Positions 1 to 6,481 of a DNA stretch of 6,702 nt are shown here, piece by piece (position 1 is the first letter of the stretch; every line of letters begins with the position of its first letter). Source of the DNA: Epulopiscium sp. Nele67-Bin004. GTDB lineage: Bacteria; Bacillota_A; Clostridia; Lachnospirales; Cellulosilyticaceae. The notes under the pieces are model-generated. The model had not been told where the DNA came from. It saw only the letters and a program-made list of their open reading frames with translations, and did not search any database. Location of the stretch: contig LNZQ01000205.1 of assembly GCA_002007315.1 (NCBI GenBank), forward strand, positions 1 to 6,702. The letters run 5' to 3'. Both the position numbers and the translations under genes were made by a program.

Positions 1-10
1 TCTTTTATAT

Positions 11-43
11 TTTACGTGCATGTTCGCAAAAGTATGATAAAAT
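11..43 (+). promoter_or_regulatory. Candidate sigma-A-like promoter of the PHP/aminotransferase operon
   Basis: A -35-like TTTACG at 11-16 is followed after 16 bases by TATGAT at 33-38. An overlapping alternative is an extended -10, TG-A-TAAAAT, at 35-43, which may need no good -35. Either would start transcription roughly 25-35 bases before the ATG at 78. The window begins only 10 bases upstream, so a further promoter or an upstream gene in the same operon cannot be excluded. Confidence 0.4.
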
Positions 44-77
44 AATAGTATACATTTTTATAAGGAGGTATTTAATT

Positions 78-941
78 ATGATAGATTTACATGTTCATTC
101 GACTATGTCGGACGGAACTTTTACACCTAGAGAAATTGCATTTTATGCAAAGGCAAAAGGTCTTAGTGCAATCGCCCTAACAGACCACGATACAACAAGT
201 GGCGTTGTTGAGTGTCAACAAAACGGGGATTTAGTTGGACTTACTGTTATCCCAGGTATTGAAATTAGCTCAGACTATCACGGAACAGAAGTCCATATTT
301 TGGGTTACTTTATTGATATTAATAATCAAATGTTCCAAAATAAACTGTTGGAACTTAAAAATAGACGTAATAATCGTAATTCCATAATGCTTGAACGACT
401 TCAGGCACAAGGCTGTAATATTACAATGGACGACATTGCCGAATTTATCACAAAAGATAAAACAGTTATTACACGACCTCACTTTGCTAGAGCACTAATC
501 AAAAAAGGATATGTTAAAACAGTTGATGAGGCATTTGATAAATATATAGGTCGTGGGTGTCCTGCATATGTGTCACGAGAATTTATTGACTACCGTGAAT
601 GTATTGACCTTATTCATACAGCAGGAGGCATCGCCTCAATTGCACATTCAACTCTTTATCCTTTTGATGAACAACAATTTACAAAGTTTCTTGATGATTT
701 ATTGTTGGCAGGAATTGATTGTATTGAGTCGATTTATCCTGAATATTCATATGCACAAACAAAGTTTTTCTTAGATTTTTGCAAACAACATAACTTGCTT
801 ATTACAGGTGGTAGTGATTTTCATGGAGACAACAAGCCTTCATTGGACATAGGCAGTGGCTTTGGTGCAACATATGTGGCAGATAGTGTATTAGTAAATA
901 TGAAACAAAAAATAAAGGAGATACGTAATGATATCAAATAA
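78..941 (+). CDS. PHP-domain metal-dependent phosphoesterase (YciV/TrpH-like)
   Basis: This 287-residue protein is a complete PHP-domain phosphoesterase of the YciV/TrpH type. The metal-binding motifs are visible in order: D-L-H-V-H-S with H5 and H7, D12, T-D-H-D at 35-38, P-G-I-E with E62, H73 in the H-I-L-G-Y segment, R-P-H-F with H135, A-H-S with H190, and G-S-D-F-H-G with D247 and H249. Residues of about 80-165 form the helical insertion usual for this subfamily. Characterised relatives hydrolyse 3',5'-nucleoside bisphosphates or remove nucleotides from RNA 5' ends, so a cytosolic role in nucleotide or RNA-end turnover is likely; the exact substrate cannot be read from the sequence. There is no signal peptide. 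The start is set by AAGGAGG at 62-68, nine bases before the ATG. The 3' end overlaps the downstream aminotransferase by 14 bases, so the two are very probably co-transcribed and translationally coupled. Confidence 0.93.
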   Translation: MIDLHVHSTMSDGTFTPREIAFYAKAKGLSAIALTDHDTTSGVVECQQNGDLVGLTVIPGIEISSDYHGTEVHILGYFIDINNQMFQNKLLELKNRRNNRNSIMLERLQAQGCNITMDDIAEFITKDKTVITRPHFARALIKKGYVKTVDEAFDKYIGRGCPAYVSREFIDYRECIDLIHTAGGIASIAHSTLYPFDEQQFTKFLDDLLLAGIDCIESIYPEYSYAQTKFFLDFCKQHNLLITGGSDFHGDNKPSLDIGSGFGATYVADSVLVNMKQKIKEIRNDIK

Positions 942-2106
942 AATGCAAGAAATTGTGGCTGGAAATTCTATGATACGTGCTATGTTTGAGGAGGGAAAAC
1001 GCCTTGCCGAAATACATGGGGCTGAAAATGTTTATGATTTTAGTTTAGGCAACCCAAACGTTCCACCACCAACTCAAATCATAGATGCCATAAATAACAC
1101 TTTGTCTTCACCTGACATACATGGCTATATGAACAACTCTGGGTTTGAAAGCACAAGAACCGCTATTGCAAACTCACTAAACAAACGATATAGCCAATCA
1201 CTTACTGAAAAAGAAATAGTTATGGCTGTTGGTGCCGCAGGTGCAATAAATGTTATACTAAAATCTATTTTAAATCCTAATGATGAAGTTATCGTATTTG
1301 CTCCATACTTTGTGGAATACAAACACTACGTGGCAAACTTTGATGGCAAACTAGTTATTGTTCCACCAAATCCACCTAGCTTTTTGCCTGATTTAGATGG
1401 TTTATCATCTGCGATAAATACGAATACGAAAGCTGTTATTATAAATACACCTAACAATCCAACGGGTGTTGTATATGATAGTGAGACTTTACGCCAGCTT
1501 GGTGAAGTGTTGTCCGCCAAAGAAAAAGAACTAGGAATATCAATTTGCCTAATTTCCGATGAGCCATACCGTGAAATAGCGTATGATAACATTGACGTAC
1601 CTTGTGTGCTCAATTTTTATCATAATACTTTTATCGCCTACTCATATAGTAAATCATTATCTTTGCCAGGGGAACGAATAGGTTATATATGTGTAAATCC
1701 TAGTATGGTGCATAAAGAAACTGTTTTAAGTGCTCTAAATGTAGCGACGAGAATTTTAGGTTTTGTTAATGCCCCGTCTCTATTCCAAAAAGTTATTGAG
1801 CAACTTGTTGACACCGAAATTGATATAACTTTTTATAAAGAAAATAGAGATATATTGTACAACCACTTTACTTCAATCGGTTTGGAATGCACATATCCAG
1901 CAGGAGCATTTTATTTATTTCCAAAGTCACCTATCTCAGATGACAAGCAATTTTGCCAAGATGCTAAAAAATTTAATTTGTTATTAGTGCCAGGGTCTGG
2001 TTTTGGTTGCCCTGGATATTTTAGAGTTTCATATTGTGTTAGCCGTAATACTGTTATCAATTCGCTTGATGCCTTTACACAACTTATGAACACATACAAA
2101 AACTAA
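928..2106 (+). CDS. Fold-type I PLP-dependent aminotransferase (aspartate aminotransferase-like, class I/II)
   Basis: The 392-residue product is a complete cytosolic class I/II aminotransferase, which moves an amino group between an amino acid and a 2-oxoacid using pyridoxal phosphate. Visible signatures are the N-terminal S-L-G-N-P-N segment at 39-44, the N-T-P-N-N-P-T-G motif at 173-180 with cofactor-contacting N177, D211 and Y214 in D-E-P-Y, the Schiff-base lysine K242 in S-Y-S-K-S-L-S followed by G-E-R with R250, and the C-terminal R366 in F-R-V-S, which in this fold binds the substrate carboxylate. Such proteins are usually labelled aspartate aminotransferase, but substrate preference (aspartate, aromatic, alanine or other) is not fixed by these motifs. 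AAAGGAG at 914-920, seven bases upstream and inside the preceding gene, supports the ATG at 928. The 14-base overlap with the PHP gene suggests translational coupling. A hairpin terminator follows directly. Confidence 0.93.
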   Translation: MISNKMQEIVAGNSMIRAMFEEGKRLAEIHGAENVYDFSLGNPNVPPPTQIIDAINNTLSSPDIHGYMNNSGFESTRTAIANSLNKRYSQSLTEKEIVMAVGAAGAINVILKSILNPNDEVIVFAPYFVEYKHYVANFDGKLVIVPPNPPSFLPDLDGLSSAINTNTKAVIINTPNNPTGVVYDSETLRQLGEVLSAKEKELGISICLISDEPYREIAYDNIDVPCVLNFYHNTFIAYSYSKSLSLPGERIGYICVNPSMVHKETVLSALNVATRILGFVNAPSLFQKVIEQLVDTEIDITFYKENRDILYNHFTSIGLECTYPAGAFYLFPKSPISDDKQFCQDAKKFNLLLVPGSGFGCPGYFRVSYCVSRNTVINSLDAFTQLMNTYKN

Positions 2107-2107
2107 T

Positions 2108-2147
2108 AAAAACAGGGGATATCTATTGTAGCATATCCCCTGTTTTT
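2108..2147. terminator. Bidirectional intrinsic terminator between aminotransferase and pepP
   Basis: A perfect 15-bp stem (2108-2122 with 2133-2147) encloses a 10-base loop. The core is ACAGGGGATAT, flanked by an A-run on the left and a T-run (2143-2148) on the right, so either strand gives a hairpin followed by U residues. It begins two bases after the aminotransferase stop and ends two bases before the stop codon of the convergent pepP, so it probably ends both transcripts. Confidence 0.92.
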
Positions 2148-2148
2148 T

Positions 2149-3909
2149 CTATATTTCTCTAGTGTAAGTTTTTAACCATTCTTTTTCTTCTGGCTCTAAA
2201 AATGGAGATATTTTTTCAAACACTGCTTTATGATAGTTGTTTAATGATTGTTTTTCTGTTTCGTTCATATATTGTGGGTCAATAGCATCTAAATCTATTG
2301 GAGTAAATGTAACTGTTTCAAATTCTAAAAACTGTCCATACTCATTTTTTTCACCGTTTTGCACGATAAGTTCATTTTCAATTCTAATTCCGTGAGAACC
2401 TTCAATATAAATTCCAGGCTCATTAGTTGTTACCATACCAACTTCTAGCACACAACTGTCATTTCTTTCAGGAACTATCTTCCATCTAAATCCATTTGGA
2501 CCTTCATGCACATTTAAAACGAATCCTATTCCATGCCCTGTTCCACTGCGATAGTCAATGTCCATTTCCCAAATTGGTGAACGTGCTAAAATATCAAGAT
2601 TTAAACCTCTAACACCATGTAAAAACTTTGCTCTTGATAAATTTAACATACCTCTAGCTACCGCTGTGTAGTGACGTTTGATTTCGCTGTCTACTGGTCC
2701 TAGTGCTATTGTGCGTGTGATGTCTGTTGTTCCATCAAAATATTGTCCACCTGAGTCTAATAAATATAAATTTTTTGGCTCAAGTACTTTATAATTTTCT
2801 GGAGTTGCACTATAATGCATCATCGCCGCATTTTCTCCGTATGCAGAAATACATGAGAAACTATCTTCTATATAGTTTTCTTGTTGCTTTCTTAACTCTT
2901 GCATTTTAGCTCCTGCATCAAGTTCATTAATTTCTATTTTTCCGATATTATTTTTAAGCCAGTACATAAACTTTGTACAAGCTACACCGTCACGCAAATG
3001 GCAGTTTCTAATATTTTGTACTTCAACTTCATTTTTCTTTGCTTTAGCTAATAGCGTTGGATTTTGTTCTTCAATTTTTTCTGCTTGTAAATTGTTATAT
3101 ATAGCGTAGTTAACCTTTGCAGGATCAAGTAAAACTTTGCCTTCTAATGTTTTTACATATTCATATATATCATCGTATGGCTTAATTGTAACTTGTGATA
3201 ACTTTGCTCTAATTTCATCTGTAAGTTTTGTTTCGTCTAAAAATAGCACGGCTTCGTCTTTAGTTATTACTGTGTATGCTAATACAACTGGGAAATGACT
3301 TATATCGCTCCCACGCAAGTTATATAACCATGCAATGTCATCAAGTGTTGTAAGTATGTGGCTATCCGCCTTTTTGTCTTTTAATGTTTCTCTTAATTCG
3401 CTTAATTTGTCTGTGTATGATTTGCCTGTATATTTTTCGTCAAGCAAAAATGCTTGTCCTGTTGGCAAACTTGGTCTGTCATTCCAGATTATTGACACTA
3501 AATCCTCATTATATACAATCTCACAATTTTTTTCTTCAAGTTTTTTTGCTAAGTCTTTTCCGGTTGTTACGCCAACAACTCGTCCATCAAAACCCAGTTT
3601 GCCATTTTGAGGCATAACTTTAGCTAAATATTCTTCTATTTTCGGAACACCCTCAACACCAGCTTTGAAAAGGGTAATCCCCGTTCCTTCAAGCTCTTTT
3701 TCAGCTTGAATAAAATATCTTCCATCAGTCCAAAGTCCTGCTTCCTCTTGAGTAACAACTAGAGTTCCTGCCGAACCTGTAAAGCCTGATAAAAACTTAC
3801 GAGCTTTAAAGTGCTCTCCAACGTATTCACTATCGTGAAAATCTGATGATGGGATATAGTACGCAAATAAATCTCTTTCTTTCATAAGTTGTCTTAACTT
3901 TTCAATCAT
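2149..3909 (-). CDS. pepP: Xaa-Pro aminopeptidase, three-domain M24B family (aminopeptidase P)
   Basis: This cytosolic metallopeptidase removes the N-terminal residue from peptides with proline in second place, a step in peptide recycling. From the ATG chosen here it has 586 residues, the long three-domain form resembling eukaryotic XPNPEP1 (about 620) rather than the shorter E. coli PepP (about 440). Two creatinase-like N-terminal domains cover about 1-300 and the pita-bread catalytic domain about 300-540, with a C-terminal extension. The five metal ligands of the family are present: D385 in L-L-D-S-G-G, D396 in T-T-D-I-T-R-T, H459 in G-T-G-H-G-I-G, E497 in N-E-P-G-I-Y and E511 in R-I-E-N-E. 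The accessory histidines H365 and H468 are also in place, so the enzyme should be active. The frame stays open five codons further upstream to a TTG at 3924, but that segment contains the Shine-Dalgarno site, so the ATG at 3907-3909 is preferred. It lies downstream of tRNA-Phe on the same strand, separated by a terminator. Confidence 0.93.
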   Translation of the reverse strand: MIEKLRQLMKERDLFAYYIPSSDFHDSEYVGEHFKARKFLSGFTGSAGTLVVTQEEAGLWTDGRYFIQAEKELEGTGITLFKAGVEGVPKIEEYLAKVMPQNGKLGFDGRVVGVTTGKDLAKKLEEKNCEIVYNEDLVSIIWNDRPSLPTGQAFLLDEKYTGKSYTDKLSELRETLKDKKADSHILTTLDDIAWLYNLRGSDISHFPVVLAYTVITKDEAVLFLDETKLTDEIRAKLSQVTIKPYDDIYEYVKTLEGKVLLDPAKVNYAIYNNLQAEKIEEQNPTLLAKAKKNEVEVQNIRNCHLRDGVACTKFMYWLKNNIGKIEINELDAGAKMQELRKQQENYIEDSFSCISAYGENAAMMHYSATPENYKVLEPKNLYLLDSGGQYFDGTTDITRTIALGPVDSEIKRHYTAVARGMLNLSRAKFLHGVRGLNLDILARSPIWEMDIDYRSGTGHGIGFVLNVHEGPNGFRWKIVPERNDSCVLEVGMVTTNEPGIYIEGSHGIRIENELIVQNGEKNEYGQFLEFETVTFTPIDLDAIDPQYMNETEKQSLNNYHKAVFEKISPFLEPEEKEWLKTYTREI

Positions 3910-3916
3910 GTTCAAA

Positions 3917-3922
3917 CCTCCC
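3917..3922 (-). promoter_or_regulatory. Ribosome binding site that fixes the pepP start
   Basis: Read on the minus strand, GGGAGG lies seven bases before the ATG at 3909-3907. A start at the upstream in-frame TTG (3924) would put this site inside the coding region and leave that TTG without a comparable site. This argues for the shorter, 586-residue protein. Confidence 0.85.
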
Positions 3923-3929
3923 AAATTAA

Positions 3930-3943
3930 TTTTGTATACAAAA
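3930..3943. repeat. 14-bp perfect palindrome in front of pepP (possible operator)
   Basis: TTTTGTATACAAAA is perfectly self-complementary. It overlaps the U-tract of the tRNA terminator and the -10 of the only pepP promoter candidate. TGTATACA-type palindromes resemble operators of some GntR-family regulators, but no regulator gene is present here. In DNA this AT-rich a 14-bp palindrome can arise by chance about once per window, so position is the main support. Confidence 0.35.
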
Positions 3944-3961
3944 AAAAGCCCACTTACGCAA
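3933..3961 (-). promoter_or_regulatory. Weak candidate promoter for pepP
   Basis: On the minus strand TTGCGT (3961-3956) and TATACA (3938-3933) are separated by 17 bases. The hexamers match consensus poorly (three and four of six), but the spacing is ideal and this is the only possible independent promoter between the tRNA terminator and pepP. Transcription would start around 3926, leaving a leader of less than 20 bases with just enough room for the Shine-Dalgarno site. The alternative is readthrough from the tRNA-Phe promoter. Confidence 0.3.
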
Positions 3962-3979
3962 TATGTAAGAGAGCTTTTT
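3940..3979 (-). terminator. Intrinsic terminator downstream of tRNA-Phe
   Basis: A 15-bp stem (3943-3957 with 3965-3979) carries one T-T mismatch and one G-U pair around a 7-base loop. On the minus strand it is followed by a run of eight T residues (3947-3940). It starts eight bases past the tRNA 3' end and should release the tRNA precursor before pepP. The A/T-rich flanks would also allow weak function on the plus strand. Confidence 0.85.
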
Positions 3980-3986
3980 AAGTAAG

Positions 3987-4059
<73 letters not shown>

Positions 4060-4073
4060 GTAAATACTTGTGT

Positions 4074-4102
4074 AGTATAACATACAACTTAACGTATGTA
4101 AA
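4074..4102 (-). promoter_or_regulatory. Promoter of tRNA-Phe
   Basis: Read on the minus strand, TTTACA (4102-4097) and TATACT (4079-4074) each match the sigma-A hexamers at five of six positions, with an exact 17-base spacer. Transcription would start about 5-10 bases before the mature tRNA 5' end at 4059. This is among the best promoter matches in the window, as expected for a stable RNA gene. Confidence 0.75.
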
Positions 4103-4129
4103 GCTATTTTTGAAATTTAGTTGCATATT

Positions 4130-4158
4130 TTGGGACAGCCTATCATATAGTTTATAAA
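4130..4158 (+). promoter_or_regulatory. Candidate promoter of the small membrane protein gene
   Basis: TTGGGA at 4130-4135 and TATAAA at 4153-4158 are separated by 17 bases. Transcription would begin near 4165, giving a leader of about 20 bases that contains the Shine-Dalgarno site. It diverges from the tRNA-Phe promoter, and the two -35 elements are about 27 bases apart without overlap. Confidence 0.5.
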
Positions 4159-4184
4159 AATAGTTAGAAAGGAAGTGCATTATA

Positions 4185-4445
4185 ATGAAACAAAACCGCA
4201 AAAGCCAATCTATTGACTATGATGGAATAGCTAGAGTTTTGACTATGGTCTGCATAACTTATTTTATATATGTATTTATGGATTTTTTCATGTTATTTAG
4301 CAATATTATATCGGTGTCGTTATTATTTTTAAGTGTCGGATTTCTGATACTTCATTTGTTAAGTCAAAAAAACATATTATTGTACCTTTCTTTATTTTGT
4401 TGCACGGGCTGCCTCGTGTGTACCTATATTTTTAGTACGTTATAA
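4185..4445 (+). CDS. Small hydrophobic membrane protein, function unknown
   Basis: I do not recognise this 86-residue protein. After a short polar, basic N-terminus (residues 1-16, with four K/R in the first 17) the rest is strongly hydrophobic and splits into three likely membrane helices at about 17-38, 41-59 and 64-83. By the positive-inside rule the N-terminus is probably cytoplasmic. The third helix carries four closely spaced cysteines (C72, C73, C76, C79), and a fifth, C23, lies in the first helix. No family motif or cleavable signal peptide is apparent. Support for a real gene comes from GAAAGGAAG ending nine bases before the ATG, a promoter candidate with a good 17-base spacer, and its occupying an otherwise empty gap. 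No hairpin terminator follows, so transcripts may read on towards htpG, 129 bases downstream, although htpG has its own promoter. A link to htpG or the tRNA gene cannot be claimed. Confidence 0.68.
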   Translation: MKQNRKSQSIDYDGIARVLTMVCITYFIYVFMDFFMLFSNIISVSLLFLSVGFLILHLLSQKNILLYLSLFCCTGCLVCTYIFSTL

Positions 4446-4481
4446 ATTTTTTTGCTATGAAGTGATTAAAATTGATTGATT

Positions 4482-4514
4482 TTGTCAATTATATTAGAAA
4501 CAAACAATTGACAA
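4482..4514. repeat. 9-bp perfect inverted repeat overlapping the htpG -35 (possible operator)
   Basis: TTGTCAATT (4482-4490) and AATTGACAA (4506-4514) form a perfect 9-9 inverted repeat with a 15-base spacer. The right arm contains the whole -35 hexamer of the htpG promoter, so a protein bound here would block RNA polymerase. The sequence and spacing differ from CIRCE, the HrcA operator. A chance occurrence is possible in this AT-rich spacer. Confidence 0.4.
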
Positions 4515-4537
4515 CTATTTCTATTAGATAGTATTAT
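4508..4537 (+). promoter_or_regulatory. Sigma-A-like promoter of htpG
   Basis: A perfect -35, TTGACA (4508-4513), is followed after 18 bases by TATTAT (4532-4537), which matches the -10 consensus at five of six positions. Transcription would start near 4544, about 30 bases before the start codon. The -35 lies inside one arm of an inverted repeat. No typical alternative heat-shock sigma promoter is evident. Confidence 0.7.
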
Positions 4538-4574
4538 AAATATATATTTTTTATTTATAAGGAGGCACTATTTT

Positions 4575-6434
4575 ATGGCAAGACAAGGTAATTTATCTAT
4601 TCATAGCGAAAATATTTTTCCTATAATCAAAAAATGGTTATATTCTGACCATGACATTTTTATTCGTGAAATTATATCAAATGCATCTGATGCAATCTTA
4701 AAGTTCAAAAAACTTTGCGACATGGGTGAAACGACAGACTCGTTAAACCAACCTTTTGAAATCACAGTAACTGTTGACAAAGAGGCTGGCACAATTACTG
4801 TTTCTGACAACGGTATCGGTCTAACAGAAGAAGAAATCGAAAAGTATATCACTCAAATTGCATTTTCTGGGGCTGAAGATTTTCTTAATAAATATAAAGA
4901 CAAAATGGACGATGACCAAATTATTGGGCATTTTGGACTTGGATTTTATTCAACTTTTATGGTTTCAAACGAAGTTCAAATCAACACTTTATCACATGAG
5001 GGTGGACAACCCCTACTTTGGACATGCGACGGTGGAACAACATACGAAATAACAGAAGGAACTCGTACAACTAGAGGTACAGACATTATCCTTCACATAA
5101 GCGAAGAAAGTCGTGAATTTTTAGGATTCCACAACTTATCTCAAATTATCACTAAATACTGTTCGTTTATGCCTGTACCAATTTATGTTGTTGATGCAAA
5201 CAAAGTTGAAGAAGCTCCTGCTGAAGGTGAAGAAGTTGAAGTTGTTGAACCAACTCCAATAAACGATACAACTCCACTATACACAAAACAACCTTCAGAA
5301 TGTAGCGATGAAGACTACAAAGCTTTTTATCGCAAAACATTTATGGACTTTAACGAACCTCTATTTTGGATACATTTAAATATGGATTATCCATTCAACT
5401 TAAAAGGTATACTATACTTCCCTAAATTACAACATGAGTTTGAAATTTCTGAGGGTAAAATTAAATTATATAACAACCAAGTTTTTGTTGCCGAAAACAT
5501 CAAAGAAGTAATACCAGAATTTTTACTTCTTCTTAAAGGTATAATTGACTGTCCAGACTTACCACTAAATGTGTCTCGTAGCTTCTTACAAAATGATGGG
5601 TTTGTTAAGAAAATCTCGGACTATATAACTAAAAAAGTTGCAGACAAACTTATTTCTATGTTCAAAAAAGAAAAAGAGTCATACGTTAAGTTTTGGGACG
5701 ATATCGCACCATTTATCAAATATGGTTGTTTAAGAGATGAGAAGTTTGCATCAAAAATTAACGACTATATTTTATTTAAAACTACAAACGACACTCACAT
5801 AACGTTAAATGAATATCTTGAAACTGCAAAAGATAAACATGAAAACAAAGTGTTTTACGTTTCTGATGCAAATCAACAGTCACAATACGTTAAACTGTTT
5901 GAAGAAAACGGTCTTACAGCAGTATATTTGACACACCCAATTGATGCGGCATTTATACAAACTGTTGAATCTAAAAACGAAGATGCTAAATTTATGCGTA
6001 TCGACTCTGATATCTCAGGAATACTTGGAGATGGTGACGCAGACAAGAGCAACGAAGAAAGTTTAAGTTCACTGTTTAAAGTTGCACTAAACAAAGAAAA
6101 TGTTGTTGTTTCAGTTGAAAACTTAAAAAGTGCAAACACACCTTCTATGATACTTGTATCTGAAGAAAGTCGTCGTATGCAAGAGATGATGAAAATGTAT
6201 GGTATGCCAGCAATGCAAATGCCAGAGCAACAACTTACACTTGTGCTTAACCAAAATCATAAGTTGATTAAAGAGTTGTCAAACGATAGCCTAGACGCAG
6301 AAACAAAAGATTTAATTTGCAAGCATCTATATGACCTTGCACTTATTTCAAACCAAGCGTTATCGCCTGACGCTATGCAAGAGTTTTTGGCTCGCAACAC
6401 ACAACTATTAATCGGACTTACAAAAATAGCATAA
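4575..6434 (+). CDS. htpG: Molecular chaperone HtpG (bacterial Hsp90)
   Basis: The 619-residue product is a full-length bacterial Hsp90, an ATP-driven cytosolic homodimer that remodels client proteins, often with DnaK. The N-terminal GHKL ATPase domain (about 1-205) shows R-E-I-I-S-N-A-S-D-A at 31-40 with catalytic E32 and Mg-binding N36, D-N-G-I-G at 78-82, and the lid motif G-H-F-G-L-G-F-Y-S at 118-126. The middle domain contains N-V-S-R at 332-335, whose arginine contacts the ATP gamma-phosphate in the family. The C-terminal dimerisation region (about 500-619) includes a methionine-rich amphipathic stretch near 535-550, and there is no eukaryotic MEEVD tail. Length matches the usual 620-630. 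A short acidic segment at about 211-226 joins the N and middle domains, and the following segment before the middle-domain core is shorter than in E. coli. AAGGAGG at 4559-4565, nine bases before the ATG, fixes the start. It has its own promoter and terminator, so it is probably monocistronic. Confidence 0.96.
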   Translation: MARQGNLSIHSENIFPIIKKWLYSDHDIFIREIISNASDAILKFKKLCDMGETTDSLNQPFEITVTVDKEAGTITVSDNGIGLTEEEIEKYITQIAFSGAEDFLNKYKDKMDDDQIIGHFGLGFYSTFMVSNEVQINTLSHEGGQPLLWTCDGGTTYEITEGTRTTRGTDIILHISEESREFLGFHNLSQIITKYCSFMPVPIYVVDANKVEEAPAEGEEVEVVEPTPINDTTPLYTKQPSECSDEDYKAFYRKTFMDFNEPLFWIHLNMDYPFNLKGILYFPKLQHEFEISEGKIKLYNNQVFVAENIKEVIPEFLLLLKGIIDCPDLPLNVSRSFLQNDGFVKKISDYITKKVADKLISMFKKEKESYVKFWDDIAPFIKYGCLRDEKFASKINDYILFKTTNDTHITLNEYLETAKDKHENKVFYVSDANQQSQYVKLFEENGLTAVYLTHPIDAAFIQTVESKNEDAKFMRIDSDISGILGDGDADKSNEESLSSLFKVALNKENVVVSVENLKSANTPSMILVSEESRRMQEMMKMYGMPAMQMPEQQLTLVLNQNHKLIKELSNDSLDAETKDLICKHLYDLALISNQALSPDAMQEFLARNTQLLIGLTKIA

Positions 6435-6435
6435 C

Positions 6436-6472
6436 AAAAAAGCTGTATCCCTTGTTGAGATACAGCTTTTTT
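6436..6472. terminator. Bidirectional intrinsic terminator between htpG and the convergent sugar kinase
   Basis: A perfect 14-bp stem (6436-6449 with 6459-6472) has the core GCTGTATC, an A-run on its left and a T-run on its right, and a 9-base loop. It starts one base after the htpG stop codon and ends nine bases before the stop codon of the opposing gene. Either strand gives a hairpin followed by a U-tract. Confidence 0.92.
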
Positions 6473-6481
6473 ATTACTTAA

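Noticed and set aside
14..30. GTTCG upstream of the PHP gene, reminiscent of half of a Gram-positive LexA box.
   Set aside because: The opposite CGAAC half-site is missing at the required spacing (TACGT instead), so there is no real SOS operator.
3909..3924. A pepP start at the TTG at 3924, giving a 591-residue protein.
   Set aside because: The extra five codons consist largely of the Shine-Dalgarno sequence for the ATG at 3909-3907, which is the more likely start.
4060..4184. A riboswitch or T-box leader in the gap between tRNA-Phe and the small membrane protein gene.
   Set aside because: The predicted leader is only about 20 bases and no T-box sequence or conserved riboswitch core is visible; the gap is accounted for by two divergent promoters.
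4534..4560. All-A/U 9-9 inverted repeat (TTATAAATA and TATTTATAA, 9-base spacer) ending at the htpG Shine-Dalgarno site, suggestive of an RNA thermometer or a degenerate CIRCE.
   Set aside because: The predicted transcription start near 4544 lies after most of the left arm, so the hairpin would not be in the mRNA. A stem of only A-U pairs would also be barely stable. The arms have no resemblance to the CIRCE arms TTAGCACTC/GAGTGCTAA, and such repeats are common in this AT-rich sequence.
5873..6139. Antisense open frame of 88 codons inside htpG, the longest minus-strand frame within that gene.
   Set aside because: It is a by-product of htpG codon usage: low-complexity serine/leucine-rich translation and fully contained in a well-supported gene. 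Other overlapping frames in the window were left out for the same reason.
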